Origin: Enterococcus gilvus ATCC BAA-350
GTDB lineage: Bacteria; Bacillota; Bacilli; Lactobacillales; Enterococcaceae
Length of the DNA: 64,000 nt
Assembly: GCF_000407545.1 (NCBI RefSeq)
Contig: NZ_ASWH01000001.1
Span: forward strand, 248,001-312,000
Reading direction: 5' to 3'
The position numbers and the translations under genes are program-made. Below, piece after piece: positions 18,448-27,745 of this stretch. The notes below the pieces were generated by a model. It made no database searches. It was given only the letters and a program-made list of their open reading frames with translations, and was not told the origin of the DNA. Each line of letters opens with the position of its first letter. Position 1 is the stretch's first letter.

Positions 18448-18699
18448 ATGTTGTTGACTCGTGAAGAAGTATTTAGCAAAGTTGCTGAAATAATTTCAAA
18501 TCACTTTGAAATCGATAAAGATAAAGTGACTCTTGGATTGAGTATCAAAGACGACTTAAATGCAGATTCAATCAGTATCATGGAATTCGTTCTAGAATTG
18601 GAAGATGAATTCGGAACAGAAATTTCTGATGAAGATGCTGAAAAAATTGAAACTGTTGGAGCTGCAGTTGATTACATTATGGAAAACAACCAAGCTTAA
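18448..18699 (+). CDS. acpB: Acyl carrier protein (AcpB-type, beside plsX)
   Basis: This is a small acidic carrier of 81-83 residues. The phosphopantetheine serine lies in [19 protein letters not shown], so the usual Asp-Ser-Leu is Asp-Ser-Ile. The start is uncertain: ATG at 18448 is only a few bases from GGAGG (18440-18444), whereas the TTG at 18454 (product beginning MTREEVFSK) has better spacing. In E. faecalis the ACP beside plsX (AcpB) is not the main one for synthesis but carries acyl groups from exogenous fatty acids for regulation by FabT; the same role is inferred here from gene position. Confidence 0.85.
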   Translation: MLLTREEVFSKVAEIISNHFEIDKDKVTLGLSIKDDLNADSISIMEFVLELEDEFGTEISDEDAEKIETVGAAVDYIMENNQA

Positions 18700-18704
18700 C
18701 AAAA

Positions 18705-18737
18705 CGGATGCACTGGCGAATGCCGGTGTATTTTTTT
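18705..18737 (+). terminator. Terminator after acpB
   Basis: GCACTGGC pairs with GCCGGTGT around GAAT and is followed by ATTTTTTT. The 170 bases from here to the lysozyme gene hold no gene. Confidence 0.8.
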
Positions 18738-18908
18738 GTACATTTTTGAATGATCCCGTAAAAGAAAAAGGCGTGCGAATGTGTACTTGTTTTTTCCAGA
18801 ATTGCTATCCTTTTTTTAGTGAAAAAGAGTAAAAACGATGCGGATTTGCCAGGTCAACTACTTGAGCGTATAGTGAACATAATTTGAAACGTTTGGAGTA
18901 AGCAAGCA

Positions 18909-20345
18909 ATGAAAAAAAAGCAACGATGGATAAGCATTCTTTTGCTGCTGGGGCTTTTTCCAGTGGGGAATGTCGCCGCTGAAGAAAACAGTCCTGTAGA
19001 CGAAAATACTAAGTATTCGGAACAGCAGCAAGTTGCGGATCAAGCTCAGAAAGACGGACTAGATCAAGCAACGGTGAAGCAACAAAACGAACAGGCGCAA
19101 GCGAGCGTACAAAGCAACGTCGAGCAAGCCAAAAAGACCGCTGAAGAAAAAGATCCTGAAGCCGATCCGAATCTAATCAGCGGTGAAGACGAAGCAGGGA
19201 GTTATTATTTACCTGCTGGAACAGAACATTCAGATTTGCAAAAAGCGAATCAAGGGAAAGCAGCTAATTTTTTTGCTTTAGAATTGTACTCATTGCCCTC
19301 AGTATCCGCAGCGGATGCAAATTTGCCTTCAAAAAGTTTTGTTGATGTCGCTTCTTATAATGGGAACGTTAGTGTAGCTGATTTTCAAAAAATGAAAGCT
19401 TATGGGGTGCGCGGTGTTGTAGTGAAGCTGACAGAGGGAACCTCCTATCAGAATCCTTACGCAGCAACGCAAATCGTGAATGCTAAAGCAGCAGGACTAA
19501 AAGTCTCAGCCTATCACTATGCATGGTTCACTTCAGATGCAAGTGCAAGAGCCGAGGCAAATTATTTTGCATCTTATGCGAGCCAATTGGGTTTATCCTC
19601 ATCAACAGTGATGGTCAATGACATTGAGGCACCGACTATTCGAAATCAAGGGAACCACACGAATGACTCTGCCTCGTTTGCGAATCAGTTGAACCGAATG
19701 GGGTATGGAAATGTCCGACATTATGCTAGTTTAGGTTGGTTTAATGAAGGACTATTAGATGCACATGCACTAGGAAATAAAAACATTTGGGTTGCAGCCT
19801 ATCCCTATTCTTTATCTGCCAAAAACTTTTACACAGAGTACGGTGCGTGGCAGTGGTCGTCACTGGTAAGTTTTCCAAATGTTAATGGGACTTTTGATGT
19901 TTCTGCGGATTATACAGGGATTTTTCAATCCGATCCGACACCGATTGGAACAGAGGCCATGTATCGAGTATACAATCCAAATAGCGGCGAACATTTTTAT
20001 ACTCGAGATAGCAACGAGAAAAACACGCTGCTTCAAGCCGGCTGGCGCTATGAAGGGGTCGCTTGGAATGCTCCGCAAAGTGGTGCGCCGGTTTATCGGA
20101 TGTATAATCCAAATGCAGGAGACCATCACTATACACTGGATGCCGCAGAACGAGACAACTTGAAAAGAGCGGGGTGGCGTTATGAAGGGATTTCTTGGTA
20201 CTCAGGTGGTACGCAACCGTTGTATCGATTGTATAATCCAAATGCGAAGACAGGAACCCATCATTATACGCTGAACACAAACGAGCGCGATCATTTAAAA
20301 CAAGTTGGTTGGCGTTATGAGGGCATTGCTTGGTACGGAAAATAA
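18909..20345 (+). CDS. Secreted GH25 lysozyme with C-terminal DUF5648-type repeats
   Basis: The 478-residue protein has a signal peptide (MKKKQRWISILLLLGLFPVGNVAAEE), then a Gln/Ala/Lys-rich, probably helical spacer (about 28-110), then a glycoside hydrolase 25 domain (about 135-325) with the catalytic aspartate in FVDVASYNG and acidic pair in VNDIEAP. The C-terminus has three repeats of about 43 residues, each with YRxYNPNxGxHxYT, an acidic/Asn stretch and GWRYEGIxW; these resemble the DUF5648 module found at the ends of secreted hydrolases. It should cut the MurNAc-GlcNAc bond of peptidoglycan. It is a single gene ending in a terminator. No LPxTG anchor is present. Confidence 0.9.
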   Translation: MKKKQRWISILLLLGLFPVGNVAAEENSPVDENTKYSEQQQVADQAQKDGLDQATVKQQNEQAQASVQSNVEQAKKTAEEKDPEADPNLISGEDEAGSYYLPAGTEHSDLQKANQGKAANFFALELYSLPSVSAADANLPSKSFVDVASYNGNVSVADFQKMKAYGVRGVVVKLTEGTSYQNPYAATQIVNAKAAGLKVSAYHYAWFTSDASARAEANYFASYASQLGLSSSTVMVNDIEAPTIRNQGNHTNDSASFANQLNRMGYGNVRHYASLGWFNEGLLDAHALGNKNIWVAAYPYSLSAKNFYTEYGAWQWSSLVSFPNVNGTFDVSADYTGIFQSDPTPIGTEAMYRVYNPNSGEHFYTRDSNEKNTLLQAGWRYEGVAWNAPQSGAPVYRMYNPNAGDHHYTLDAAERDNLKRAGWRYEGISWYSGGTQPLYRLYNPNAKTGTHHYTLNTNERDHLKQVGWRYEGIAWYGK

Positions 20346-20348
20346 AGA

Positions 20349-20380
20349 AAAAACTTCGTCGCAGCGGACGAAGTTTTTTT
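20349..20380. terminator. Bidirectional terminator after the lysozyme gene
   Basis: A 12-bp stem, AAAAACTTCGTC with GACGAAGTTTTT, with A and T runs. It stops the lysozyme transcript and lies right against the end of the opposite isochorismatase gene. Confidence 0.88.
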
Positions 20381-20882
20381 ATTGTATAAAAGTTAAAAAC
20401 CGTTTGTCCCAAATGGATTCATAGAAAGAGATAGTATCCTTTGCTGAGAGAAACTCATTGTCATAGGTAGTTGAAGCCTGTCTTGCCATCGATAAGGAGT
20501 ATCCTGATCCGTGCGCAAATTTTATGGTAGCGTCCATGCAATATTGAGTCTGGGCACCACAAAGTTCCAGGCTTTGGATCTTAAGATGCTGCAAGAGCTC
20601 TTGCAGCTCTGTGTGGTAGAAAGAATTGGCATGCGTTTTTTGAAGCGTCAGGTCATCGGGTCGTCGATCTAGTTCCGCTACGATCTCCCACGCCTCTGAA
20701 TTTTCGAGAAGGTCCTCGTCACAGTGTTGAATGAAGATAATCGGTTTTTCCTGTTTACGATACCGGTTGATTCTTTCATTCACGAGCGCGATCAACTCAG
20801 CAAAATGATCAATCGTTCCATTCTCTAAGCAAACACCTTTTTGCAAATCGATGATCAGTAATGCGTCGGACAGCTTTTCCAT
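20379..20882 (-). CDS. Isochorismatase-family cysteine hydrolase
   Basis: With a start at 20882, behind GTGGAGG, the product has 167 residues; an in-frame ATG 27 bases upstream lacks a ribosome site. The catalytic triad of the family is visible: Asp in LLIIDLQKGV, the lysine expected in the RPDDLTLQKTHANSFYHT segment, and the nucleophilic cysteine in LELCGAQTQYCMDAT. Members hydrolyse amides or related bonds (nicotinamide, ureas, isochorismate); the substrate here cannot be told. No pathway genes are adjacent. Confidence 0.85.
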   Translation of the reverse strand: MEKLSDALLIIDLQKGVCLENGTIDHFAELIALVNERINRYRKQEKPIIFIQHCDEDLLENSEAWEIVAELDRRPDDLTLQKTHANSFYHTELQELLQHLKIQSLELCGAQTQYCMDATIKFAHGSGYSLSMARQASTTYDNEFLSAKDTISFYESIWDKRFLTFIQ

Positions 20883-20982
20883 TGAACATCCTCCACTCGT
20901 TTTGTCCACTCTATCATTTTTTTGGATAAGAAGGAAAAAGTTCGATGAATCTTTGAAAATTTCTTACTATCATCACTTCTGA

Positions 20983-21011
20983 TTTAAAATTTGTGGAAAA
21001 AACAGTATAAT
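20983..21011 (+). promoter_or_regulatory. Promoter of rnc
   Basis: TTTAAA (20983-20988), a 17-base spacer and perfect TATAAT (21006-21011), about 38 bases before the rnc start. Confidence 0.55.
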
Positions 21012-21048
21012 AAAGCGTGATGGAAATCTCAAAAAAAGGAATGAGCCC

Positions 21049-21744
21049 ATGGATACACAGTTGATCAATGAATTGAAAGAAAATTATAGCATCGTCTTTC
21101 ACGATGTGAACTTATTGGAACAGGCGTTTACCCACTCATCATATGTGAATGAACACCGTAACATGAATATTTCAGATAATGAACGGTTAGAATTTTTAGG
21201 GGACGCTGTCTTAGAAATTCAAGTATCGGACTATTTGTATCACCACTATCCCAACTTGCCGGAAGGTCGATTGACACGTTTACGTTCGGCGATCGTACGC
21301 GAAGAAAGTTTATCGAAATTTGCAAAAGAGTGTCATTTTGATCACTATATTATGTTAGGCAAAGGCGAAGAAAACTCTGGTGGTCGTGATCGTGCGGCGC
21401 TTTTGTGTGACTTGTTTGAAGCATTCTTGGGCGCTTTGTATCTAGATCAGGGATATGACATGGCCTTAAGCTTCATTAAAACGGTTGTTTTTCCGAAAAT
21501 CGAAGCAGGCGTTTTTACACGTGAAATGGATCATAAAACTCGCCTACAAGAGGTTCTACAAAAAAGCGGCGATGTGACGATCGATTATCGATTGGTCAAT
21601 GAAGAAGGCCCCGCACATGAACGAATCTTTACGATCGATGTCTATGCCGACAATCAAATGATCGGATCAGGTCAAGGGAAATCCAAAAAATTAGCTGAAC
21701 AAGATGCAGCAGAGAAAGCATTAGCAAAGCTTGCGAAAAAATAG
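21049..21744 (+). CDS. rnc: Ribonuclease III
   Basis: The 231-residue enzyme cuts double-stranded RNA, including rRNA precursors. The nuclease domain has NERLEFLGDAVLEI (signature, with the metal-binding Glu and Asp) and DLFEAFLGALYLDQG (catalytic Asp/Glu); the double-stranded RNA-binding domain lies at about 160-231 and ends GQGKSKKLAEQDAAEKALAKL. Length is normal. It is the first gene of the rnc-smc-HAD-ftsY group. Confidence 0.97.
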   Translation: MDTQLINELKENYSIVFHDVNLLEQAFTHSSYVNEHRNMNISDNERLEFLGDAVLEIQVSDYLYHHYPNLPEGRLTRLRSAIVREESLSKFAKECHFDHYIMLGKGEENSGGRDRAALLCDLFEAFLGALYLDQGYDMALSFIKTVVFPKIEAGVFTREMDHKTRLQEVLQKSGDVTIDYRLVNEEGPAHERIFTIDVYADNQMIGSGQGKSKKLAEQDAAEKALAKLAKK

Positions 21745-21772
21745 TTTATTTGATCGAGTATAGAGAAAAATA

Positions 21773-21806
21773 GACTGACTGCGCACGACAGATCCTGTTG
21801 CCAGTC
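21773..21806 (+). other. Hairpin in the rnc-smc gap
   Basis: GACTG (21773-21777) pairs with CAGTC (21802-21806), and inside it CGACAG (21786-21791) pairs with CTGTTG (21795-21800). No T-run follows, so it is more likely a processing or attenuation element in the rnc-smc message than a terminator. Confidence 0.4.
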
Positions 21807-21890
21807 ACTGCTTACGTCCGGCTTAACAAATAATTTTGAACACTGCTGCGCGAGTTCGTGTGGCTTTTTATGAAATTTAGGAGGAACATT

Positions 21891-24800
21891 TTGTATTTAA
21901 AACGAATTGAGATCGCCGGCTTTAAATCTTTTGCCGACCGGACCAAGATCGAATTTGAAGAAGGCGTGACTGCGGTCATTGGACCAAATGGCAGCGGGAA
22001 AAGCAATATTACCGAAGCGATTCGTTGGGTCCTTGGGGAACAATCTGCGAAGAGTTTGCGCGGAGGCAAGATGCCGGATATTATTTTTGCGGGTTCGGAA
22101 TCAAGAAAACAATTAAATATTGCGGAAGTCACAGTGGTATTGGATAATACTGACAATTATCTGCCGCTGGGCTTTAGCGAGGTCAGTGTGACCAGACGGT
22201 ATCGTCGAACGGGTGAAAGTGACTTTTTTATCAATAAAAAAGCCTGCCGGTTGAAGGATATTCAGGATTTATTTATGGACTCTGGTTTAGGGAAAGAATC
22301 GTTTTCAATCATTTCCCAAGGGAAAGTCGAGGCGATTTTTGCCAGTAAGCCAGAAGACCGTCGTGGGATTTTTGAAGAAGCTGCGGGTGTTTTGAAATAT
22401 AAACAGCGGAAGCGCAAAGCGGAGCAGAAACTTTTTGAGACAGAGGATAATTTGAGTCGGGTTCAAGACATTGTTTATGAATTAGAAGATCAGCTGACTC
22501 CTTTAGCTGCTCAAAGTGAAGCAGCGAAGGAGTTTTTGGCGTTAAAAAAAGAATTGACGGCAACGGATGTCAGTTTAACCGTCGCGAAAATCAAAAAAAC
22601 ACGAGATTCTTGGCAATCAGCAAAGACGGATTTTGATGAACTATCTGCAACAACCGAAGAAAAAAGCCGTTTTATCCAGCAGACAGAAGTACAATTAGGA
22701 AAGCTGCGAGAAAAACGTGGTTCTTTAGATGAACAATTAGAAACCGGACAGCAGCAATTGCTTCACCTGTCAGAAGCCTTGAAGCAAGCGGAAGGTCAAA
22801 AGGACTTACTAAGCGAACGCTCAAAGAACACATTGAAGACTAGCTCAGAGTATCAAACAACGTTAGCTGAGCATCGTAAAAAACAAACAGCAGCTCAATT
22901 GAACTTGCAAGAAGTGCAAGTACAGCAAGATGAAAAACAAACGGAAAAGCGTGAATTAGAAGAAAAAATTCAACAGCTGACAGCAGAAGCAGAGAAATAC
23001 AAAAAATCACCGAAAGAATTATTAGAGGAATTGCGCGGGACTTATGTAGAACTAATGCAAGAGTCGGCAAATGTCAGTAATGAGCTGAAATATTTAGATC
23101 GTCAGTACACTCAGGAAACAGCTAAAAATCAGCAAAGTGTCACACGCTATGAAGCTTTGCGGGAGCAGTTGGAAGAGTTGACGACTAAGCAAAGCGACGC
23201 ACAAGCGAAAACACAGGAGCTTGAAGGTCGATTAACCGAAGAGCAAGAACAGTATCGACGTTTGACTGAAGAGAAGAACGCCACACAACTGCAATTGCAA
23301 AAAGAACAGCAAATGATGTATGACCTGATGAGTCAGGTTCAGCAAGCCCGTGCGCGTCAAAAAAGTTTACAAGAGATTCAAGAAAATTATAGCGGCTTTT
23401 ATCAAGGTGTCCGCAGCGTCTTGCAGCATAAAGACCAATTAAGCGGAATCGTTGGGGCCGTGGCGGAATTGATCCAGGTACCGCAAGAATATACATTGGC
23501 AATCGAAACGGCGCTTGGTGCTTCGGCACAGCATATCATTGTAGAAACTGAAAAAGATGCGCGTCAAGGGATCACTTTTCTAAAAAAACAACGCAGTGGC
23601 CGTGGAACATTTCTACCGTTAACTACAATCAAGCCTCGCAGTCTCGGTACGCATCAGTATCAGGCGATTAAGGAGCAAGATGGCTTTTTAGGCGTTGCTA
23701 GCGAACTCGTTTCATTCTCAGAAAACGTTGCGCCGGTTATGCAGAATCTACTAGGTGCGATCGTGATTGCTCGTGATTTGGACAGTGCCAACCAATTGGC
23801 TCGTCAGTTACGTTATCAAGTTCGAGTAGTTTCTTTAGGCGGCGATGTGATGAACGCCGGTGGTTCTATGACCGGCGGTGCGACGAAACAAGGAAATCGT
23901 GGAAACTTGTTTAATCAAGGGCATGAACTTGCGGAGTGGACGAAGCGTTATGAGGAAATCAACCAAGCGTTGCAGAAAAAGGAAATATTTGTCCGAGAGT
24001 TGCAGTCAAAAGTGGCGGAACAAACGGAAAACTTAGAGATGCTGCGAACGCAAGGGGAGCAGACACGTTTATCTTATCAAGAAGCGCAAAGCATCGAAGA
24101 ACATGTACACACTGATTTGACTCGTTTAAATAAGGAGCAAACGTTATTTTCTTATGAAGCGAAGGAATTGGAAAGTTTCTTAACCGATTATCAGGTACAA
24201 AAAGAAGAATTAGCATTTAAACAAGTGGAATTAAAAACGAAACAAGAGCAAATCAATCAAGAAATCCAACAATTAAATGAGGAAAGTGATCAGCTAGAAG
24301 AAAAGCGTGCAGCTATCAATGCTGAATTAAGCCGTTTACAAGCGGATTACGCCGTACTGGATGAACGTCTGCTGTATCTTGGACGGCAGTCCTTGAGTTT
24401 TGAAAATCAGATCGATGAGCTGGATAGACAAATCAAAAGCCTGGAGAATCATCTGTCTGCGTTATCAAATGATTCTTCAGATCACGAAGAAACAGAAGAA
24501 AGTCTGAATCAACGATTGACAGAGCTGGCGACTGCCCGCGAACACTTGCAAGAGCAGTTGATGATTTGGAAAGAAAATCGTCAGAGTCTGCAGCAGCAAG
24601 TGGATCAGGCGGATAGTGCGCTAACAGAGGCGAACCGCGATCAAAAACAATTGCTGGCCAGACAATCACAAGCAGATGTCCAGAAGAATCGTTACGAACT
24701 AAAATTGGACAATGCGTTGGCTTACCTGCAGGAGGAATATAGCTTGACCTTTGAAGGAGCCGCGACGCAGGCTGATGATGAAATTGATCAGCAAATTGCT

Positions 24801-25484
24801 CAAAACGAAGTGAGTCGCTTGAAACAGGCGATTGAAAAACTTGGTCCAGTCAACTTAAATGCGATTGAACAATACCAGCAAGTCGAAGAACGCTATGATT
24901 TTCTAACGACACAACGGGATGACCTGTTGTCTGCGAAAGAGCAGCTGTTTGAAACGATGGATGAGATGGATGATGAAGTTAAAACACGTTTTTATACAAC
25001 GTTCCAAGCGATTCGCGAGAAATTTAATGTTGTCTTTCCCAATATGTTCGGCGGCGGTCGAGCAGAATTGGTCTTAACAGATCCAAGCGACCTGTTGAAC
25101 ACAGGTATCGAAATCGAGGCACAGCCGCCAGGTAAGAAACTACAAAGCTTGTCCTTGCTTTCAGGTGGGGAACGAGCGTTGACGGCTATCGCGCTGCTGT
25201 TTTCGATTATTCAGGTGCGCCCAGTACCTTTCTGTGTGCTAGATGAAGTCGAAGCAGCTTTGGATGAAGCCAACGTAGCCCGTTTTGGCCGTTACTTGAG
25301 CGCGTTCCAAAACGATACGCAATTTATTGTAGTCACTCACCGTAAAGGAACAATGGAAGCAGCAGATGTGCTTTATGGTGTGACCATGCAAGAGTCAGGC
25401 GTTTCAAAAATTATTTCGGTGCGCCTTGAAGAAGTGAAGGATGACGGGAAATTCCAAATGAAGGAAGGGGAAACACTGAAATGA
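21891..25484 (+). CDS. smc: Chromosome condensation ATPase SMC
   Basis: From a TTG start at 21891, behind AGGAGG, the product has 1197 residues, starting MYLKRIEIAGFKSFADRT. Walker A is GPNGSGKSN (about residues 32-40), followed by long coiled coil, a hinge domain near 510-680 (GIVGAVAELIQVPQEYTLAIE...GGSMTGG), a second coiled coil, and the C-terminal signature LSGGERALTAIALLF with Walker B PFCVLDEVEAALDEANV. It forms the ring of the SMC-ScpAB condensin that organises the chromosome. An in-frame upstream start at 21858 has no ribosome site. It overlaps the next gene by 4 bases. Confidence 0.97.
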   Translation: MYLKRIEIAGFKSFADRTKIEFEEGVTAVIGPNGSGKSNITEAIRWVLGEQSAKSLRGGKMPDIIFAGSESRKQLNIAEVTVVLDNTDNYLPLGFSEVSVTRRYRRTGESDFFINKKACRLKDIQDLFMDSGLGKESFSIISQGKVEAIFASKPEDRRGIFEEAAGVLKYKQRKRKAEQKLFETEDNLSRVQDIVYELEDQLTPLAAQSEAAKEFLALKKELTATDVSLTVAKIKKTRDSWQSAKTDFDELSATTEEKSRFIQQTEVQLGKLREKRGSLDEQLETGQQQLLHLSEALKQAEGQKDLLSERSKNTLKTSSEYQTTLAEHRKKQTAAQLNLQEVQVQQDEKQTEKRELEEKIQQLTAEAEKYKKSPKELLEELRGTYVELMQESANVSNELKYLDRQYTQETAKNQQSVTRYEALREQLEELTTKQSDAQAKTQELEGRLTEEQEQYRRLTEEKNATQLQLQKEQQMMYDLMSQVQQARARQKSLQEIQENYSGFYQGVRSVLQHKDQLSGIVGAVAELIQVPQEYTLAIETALGASAQHIIVETEKDARQGITFLKKQRSGRGTFLPLTTIKPRSLGTHQYQAIKEQDGFLGVASELVSFSENVAPVMQNLLGAIVIARDLDSANQLARQLRYQVRVVSLGGDVMNAGGSMTGGATKQGNRGNLFNQGHELAEWTKRYEEINQALQKKEIFVRELQSKVAEQTENLEMLRTQGEQTRLSYQEAQSIEEHVHTDLTRLNKEQTLFSYEAKELESFLTDYQVQKEELAFKQVELKTKQEQINQEIQQLNEESDQLEEKRAAINAELSRLQADYAVLDERLLYLGRQSLSFENQIDELDRQIKSLENHLSALSNDSSDHEETEESLNQRLTELATAREHLQEQLMIWKENRQSLQQQVDQADSALTEANRDQKQLLARQSQADVQKNRYELKLDNALAYLQEEYSLTFEGAATQADDEIDQQIAQNEVSRLKQAIEKLGPVNLNAIEQYQQVEERYDFLTTQRDDLLSAKEQLFETMDEMDDEVKTRFYTTFQAIREKFNVVFPNMFGGGRAELVLTDPSDLLNTGIEIEAQPPGKKLQSLSLLSGGERALTAIALLFSIIQVRPVPFCVLDEVEAALDEANVARFGRYLSAFQNDTQFIVVTHRKGTMEAADVLYGVTMQESGVSKIISVRLEEVKDDGKFQMKEGETLK

Positions 25485-26302
25485 TAAAATTAGTTGCGAT
25501 TGATCTAGATGGGACTTTATTGACGGATGCGAAAACTATTTCTGATACAAACAAGAAAATCCTTGTCGAAGCGAAAGCTCGAGGAGTGAAGATCGTCATT
25601 TGTACCGGTCGTCCGTTGATTGCAATCAAGGAGTATCTAGCAGAATTGAATTTACTTGATGCAGATGACTACTCGATTACCTTTAATGGCGGGTTGATTC
25701 AAACCAATACAGGAGAGATTCTGGGCAAAACGGCGATGGAGTTAGCCGATGTCACCCATCTCCATCAGTTGTTGACCAAGATTCAGTTGCCAATGGATGT
25801 TTTATCAGACGCTCTATGTTTACAATTTGAGACAGCGAAGGATCATCCTTCTATCTATCCAACGTTGAATAAAGCGTTGACCTATGTTCCTAAAACAATA
25901 GAAGGATTAAAGGAAGAAGCCCTGTACAATAAAGTTGTCGCAGCGGTTAATGTTGAGTATCTAGATCAGCAGATCCCCTTGATTCCCTCAGAAGAATATG
26001 AGCGTTTTGAGATTTTTAAAACGCGTCCGAATTTATTAGAATTTATGCCAAAGGGTGTAACGAAAGCATTTGGCCTTTCTGTTTTAGGTGAACGTCTGGG
26101 AATCACACCTCAAGAAATGATGGCCTTAGGGGATGAAGCAAACGATCTGTCCATGATCACTTACGCAGGAATGGGCGTGGCGATGGAAAATGCGACGGAT
26201 GGTGTAAAATCTGCTGCGAACTTTGTTACGAAAACGAACCAAGCGGATGGTGTGGCACATGCGATCCAAAAATTTGTATTCGATGGATCAGATTTGATAT
26301 AA
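25481..26302 (+). CDS. Cof-type HAD-superfamily phosphatase
   Basis: The 273-residue protein has HAD motif I DLDGTLL (nucleophile and acid aspartates, residues 8 and 10), motif II TGRP, and motif IV GDEANDLSMI near the C-terminus, with the cap domain between motifs II and III as in the Cof (type IIB) subfamily. Such enzymes dephosphorylate sugar phosphates and flavin or cofactor intermediates; the substrate is not predictable. It overlaps smc by 4 bases (ATGA) and is 12 bases from ftsY, so all three are likely translated from one message. Confidence 0.93.
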   Translation: MIKLVAIDLDGTLLTDAKTISDTNKKILVEAKARGVKIVICTGRPLIAIKEYLAELNLLDADDYSITFNGGLIQTNTGEILGKTAMELADVTHLHQLLTKIQLPMDVLSDALCLQFETAKDHPSIYPTLNKALTYVPKTIEGLKEEALYNKVVAAVNVEYLDQQIPLIPSEEYERFEIFKTRPNLLEFMPKGVTKAFGLSVLGERLGITPQEMMALGDEANDLSMITYAGMGVAMENATDGVKSAANFVTKTNQADGVAHAIQKFVFDGSDLI

Positions 26303-26314
26303 GGGGGATTTTAA

Positions 26315-27703
26315 ATGGGATTATTTGACCGCATAAAAAAAGCCTTTACCGGTGAGCAAACAGACGAACCTGAAAAGCAAGAAGAGGTCGTTGAGGAGAC
26401 GAAAGATTCCTCTGAGAATGGCGATGGCGTCGAAACGACGGAAGTAACGAAAGATACAGACAGTGAAGACGCGCTAGAGACTGATGAGGTTGCTGAAAGA
26501 AGTGCAGAAGAAGAGGAAGAAGCGCTAGAACAAGCGGCGGAAACAATAGATGTACCCGCAGAAGAAGTGTTGCCTGCTGAACCGGAAATTCCCGACTTAA
26601 CTGAAGAAACGGAAGAAGTGGCACAACCGACTCATGAGGATGACGATACATCTGTAACAGAAAATGAAGCCGTTGAAGATGAGAAAGCACCAGAAGTTGA
26701 AGAAACGATTCCAGAAGCAGAACCAGAGATCGAGCAGTCCTCTGATGTGGATCAGTCAGAAGAAACCGTGCAAGAAAAATACGATAAGGGATTAGAAAAG
26801 ACTCGAAAATCCTTTGGCGATCGCATGAATGAGCTGTTTGCCCGATTCCGCCGCGTAGACGAAGACTTCTTTGAAGAATTAGAAGAGACTCTGATCGGAG
26901 CGGACGTAGGCTTTGATACAGCGATCAAATTAACAGATTCATTGCGGCAAGAAGTTAAATTGAAAAACGCCAAAAAGCCAGCACAGATTCAAAATGTTAT
27001 TATTGAGAAGCTTGTGGAGATTTATGAAGCGGAAGGCATCAACGAAAATAATAAAATTAATTTGCAGAATGACGGCTTGAGCGTGATTTTGTTTGTCGGT
27101 GTGAACGGTACAGGAAAAACGACGAGCATCGGAAAGCTAGCCAATCAGTACAAAAATGAAGGCAAGAAGGTATTATTAGCTGCAGCCGATACATTTCGTG
27201 CAGGTGCGATCGATCAGCTAGTCGTCTGGGGCGAGCGCTCTGGTGTAGAAGTTGTTCGTGGCAATGCAGGTGGCGATCCGGCAGCTGTAGTCTTTGATGC
27301 GGTAGATAAAGCTAAAAAGGAAAATTACGATATTTTATTGATCGATACAGCAGGACGACTGCAAAATAAGGTCAATTTGATGAATGAGCTGGAGAAAATC
27401 AAGCGAGTGATCCAGCGGGAATTTCCAACAGCCCCTCATGAAGTATTATTAGTGGTCGATGCGACAACCGGGCAAAATGCACTCGTACAAGCACGTCAGT
27501 TCAAAGAAACAACCGATGTTACTGGCCTAGTCTTAACAAAATTGGACGGGACAGCAAAAGGCGGGATTGTCTTGGCGATTCGAAATGAACTGCATCTGCC
27601 AGTAAAACTGGTTGGTTTAGGAGAAGGGATCAATGATTTAGAAGCATTTGATTCCAATGACTTTGCCGTTGGATTATTTAAGGGCTTATTGAAAGAAGAG
27701 TAA
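26315..27703 (+). CDS. ftsY: Signal recognition particle receptor FtsY
   Basis: The 462-residue GTPase is the membrane receptor for SRP-bound ribosomes. It begins with MGLFDRIKKAFTG, an amphipathic membrane-targeting start, followed by a very acidic A-domain (about 15-155, rich in Glu, Asp, Thr and Val) and then the N and G domains (about 160-462): GVNGTGKTTSIGKLA (P-loop), DTFRAGAIDQL, DTAGRLQNK, TKLDGTAKGG and GLGEGINDLEAF. The A-domain is long for a Gram-positive FtsY. It ends the rnc-smc-HAD-ftsY group. Confidence 0.97.
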   Translation: MGLFDRIKKAFTGEQTDEPEKQEEVVEETKDSSENGDGVETTEVTKDTDSEDALETDEVAERSAEEEEEALEQAAETIDVPAEEVLPAEPEIPDLTEETEEVAQPTHEDDDTSVTENEAVEDEKAPEVEETIPEAEPEIEQSSDVDQSEETVQEKYDKGLEKTRKSFGDRMNELFARFRRVDEDFFEELEETLIGADVGFDTAIKLTDSLRQEVKLKNAKKPAQIQNVIIEKLVEIYEAEGINENNKINLQNDGLSVILFVGVNGTGKTTSIGKLANQYKNEGKKVLLAAADTFRAGAIDQLVVWGERSGVEVVRGNAGGDPAAVVFDAVDKAKKENYDILLIDTAGRLQNKVNLMNELEKIKRVIQREFPTAPHEVLLVVDATTGQNALVQARQFKETTDVTGLVLTKLDGTAKGGIVLAIRNELHLPVKLVGLGEGINDLEAFDSNDFAVGLFKGLLKEE

Positions 27704-27707
27704 AAAA

Positions 27708-27745
27708 GAACTGTTGAGATTTTTTTCTCAGCAGTCCTTTTTTTT
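27708..27745 (+). terminator. Terminator after ftsY
   Basis: GAACTGTTGAG pairs with CTCAGCAGTCC through two G-T pairs around a T-rich loop and is followed by T8. It overlaps the 3' end of the small opposite frame at 27728-27937. Confidence 0.75.

Noticed and set aside
21749..21891. Riboswitch or T-box before smc
   Set aside because: Only one modest hairpin is visible, and no terminator/antiterminator pair or known motif.
26346..26690. Leu/His-rich open frame on the - strand within ftsY
   Set aside because: It mirrors the Glu/Asp/Val-rich A-domain codons of FtsY and has no ribosome site.
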